In this document: piece after piece, positions 5,789 to 6,797 of the stretch | Position numbering within the stretch: position 1 is the stretch's first letter | How the letters are laid out: each line of letters starts with the position of its first letter | Source: Calditrichota bacterium | GTDB lineage: Bacteria; Calditrichota; Calditrichia; RBG-13-44-9; J075 | Length of the DNA: 6,797 nt | Direction: 5' to 3' | NCBI GenBank assembly: GCA_003695285.1 | Contig: RFIL01000214.1 | Coordinates: forward strand, 1-6,797 | The notes under the pieces: generated by a model | Database searches by the model: none | The model's input: only the letters and a program-made list of their open reading frames with translations | What the model was told of the DNA's origin: nothing | Position numbers and translations under genes: made by a program

Positions 5789-5795
5789 GCTGCCA

Positions 5796-6797
5796 TTATT
5801 CAGATGCTTTCACCTGACGCCTGACGCGCCAATTTTCATAGGAATAATACAACATCGGCAACAGGAACAGGGTAAATATCGTTGATGAGATAATACCCCC
5901 AATCGAAACAATTGCCATGGGTGCCCGCATTTCTGCTCCTTTACCAATTCCCAGTGCCAGCGGCAACATTCCGAAGATCACAGCGGTATTGGCCATAATA
6001 ATGGGTCGTAACCGTACCTTACAGGCATCGAGCAGGGCATCCCATAAGGGCTCTCCCCGCTCCCGTAATATTCGCACATAATCCAGTATCAGAATGGCAT
6101 TATTCACCACAATCCCAACTAACATCACCACAGCCATCATGGAAAAGATATCGAGTGGGTTTGCAGTCATCACCAGAGAAAAAATGACCCCGATCAGCGC
6201 CAGAGGTACCGTGACCATAATAAAAATAGGATCGACAAAAGACTCCAGAATGGCAGCCAGCAACATATAGGTCAGCACGATAGCCAATAACAAAGCATTT
6301 CCTATTTCGCCGGTAGATTCCTGACGGCGTTCTTCCTGTCCGGCAAAGTGGTACTCATATCCCCGGGGCCAATCCAATTGATCCAGCTTTTGCTGTAAAT
6401 CCGCCACAATATTACCAATCGCTCCGTAACTGATACCTGCGGTCAACGTCACCAGCCGTTTTTTGTTCTTGCGATTGATCTGCGTGGGGCCGGTTCCTTC
6501 TTTGATCTCGCATAACTCACCCAGCGGAACTTTACCCCGTGGGGTTAACAACATCATACGACGAAGTGTGGCAATATCGTTTTTATCGGCATCAGAAAAT
6601 CGCACCCGGATATCATATTCCTTGTCGCCCACCCGATATTGAGTGGCGATCTTTCCATCAATACTATACCGCAGGGTAAGAGCGATTTGTGCTACGGATA
6701 TTCCATATTGCGAAAGGAGATGACGGCGAGGAATGAGTTGAATCTCCGGTTTCCCGGGCTCCCAACTGGAGGTAATATCTACCAGTTGAGGAGAATT
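5796..6797 (-). CDS. RND efflux permease (HAE1/AcrB type), C-terminal third, partial
   Basis: The frame is open from the window's right edge to TAA at 5796-5798, giving 333 residues; GTG at 6632 is internal, not the start. This is a proton-driven inner-membrane exporter that works with a periplasmic adaptor and an outer-membrane channel. Residues 1-165 are the second periplasmic (porter) loop, with GKPEIQLIPRR near the start. Five hydrophobic segments follow, matching TM8-TM12: about 167-184, 191-210, 218-240 (with G-I-V-V-N-N-A-I), 265-285 and 293-318. A short charged tail follows. The proton-relay aspartates of TM4 would be upstream and are not visible. Substrate cannot be inferred, but the lack of heavy-metal features favours a multidrug or lipophilic-compound pump. 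Adaptor and channel genes are probably outside the window, upstream. Confidence 0.93.
   Translation of the reverse strand, partial: NSPQLVDITSSWEPGKPEIQLIPRRHLLSQYGISVAQIALTLRYSIDGKIATQYRVGDKEYDIRVRFSDADKNDIATLRRMMLLTPRGKVPLGELCEIKEGTGPTQINRKNKKRLVTLTAGISYGAIGNIVADLQQKLDQLDWPRGYEYHFAGQEERRQESTGEIGNALLLAIVLTYMLLAAILESFVDPIFIMVTVPLALIGVIFSLVMTANPLDIFSMMAVVMLVGIVVNNAILILDYVRILRERGEPLWDALLDACKVRLRPIIMANTAVIFGMLPLALGIGKGAEMRAPMAIVSIGGIISSTIFTLFLLPMLYYSYENWRVRRQVKASE

Noticed and set aside
5676..5885. 69-residue plus-strand open frame over the RND 3' end
   Set aside because: It is partly antisense to RND coding sequence, has no ribosome binding site and shows no recognisable features.

Overview
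The window comes from a bacterial chromosome. The truncated RND (HAE1-type) permease and a membrane-anchored thioredoxin-fold protein point to a Gram-negative cell. Strong Shine-Dalgarno sequences and moderately AT-rich DNA fit many phyla. The flavor of the proteins (small stand-alone proline dehydrogenase, PPase with the PHPWHGL/SERPI signature, Af1521-like macrodomain) suggests an FCB-type lineage such as Calditrichota, but this is only an impression and needs a search.

Layout. (1) 1-150, plus strand: the last 49 residues of a glutamate dehydrogenase, followed by a strong intrinsic terminator. (2) 313-1295, plus: a clear sigma70-type promoter and a stand-alone proline dehydrogenase. Together with the dehydrogenase this gives two steps of the proline to glutamate to 2-oxoglutarate route; the intervening P5C dehydrogenase is not in the window. 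(3) 1283-2803, minus: a probable three-gene operon, in transcription order a 55-residue cysteine-rich zinc-ribbon-like protein, a family I inorganic pyrophosphatase, and a membrane-anchored thioredoxin-fold protein that contains no cysteine at all. (4) 2899-4179, plus: peptidase T, divergent from that operon. (5) 4204-5587, minus: a macrodomain protein followed by a crotonase-fold protein whose active-site residues look like an enoyl-CoA isomerase and not a hydratase. (6) 5796-6797, minus: the C-terminal third of an RND efflux permease that continues past the window edge.

Functionally the left and centre lean to amino-acid and peptide catabolism (GDH, PRODH, PepT), pyrophosphate removal, and small accessory proteins. 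The right part is an acyl-CoA/ADP-ribose metabolite pair next to an efflux pump. I see no mobile element, CRISPR array, tRNA or rRNA. The most unusual items are the cysteine-free thioredoxin-like protein, the small zinc-ribbon gene upstream of the pyrophosphatase, and the macrodomain/crotonase pairing. None of these is strong enough to call a new system from sequence alone.
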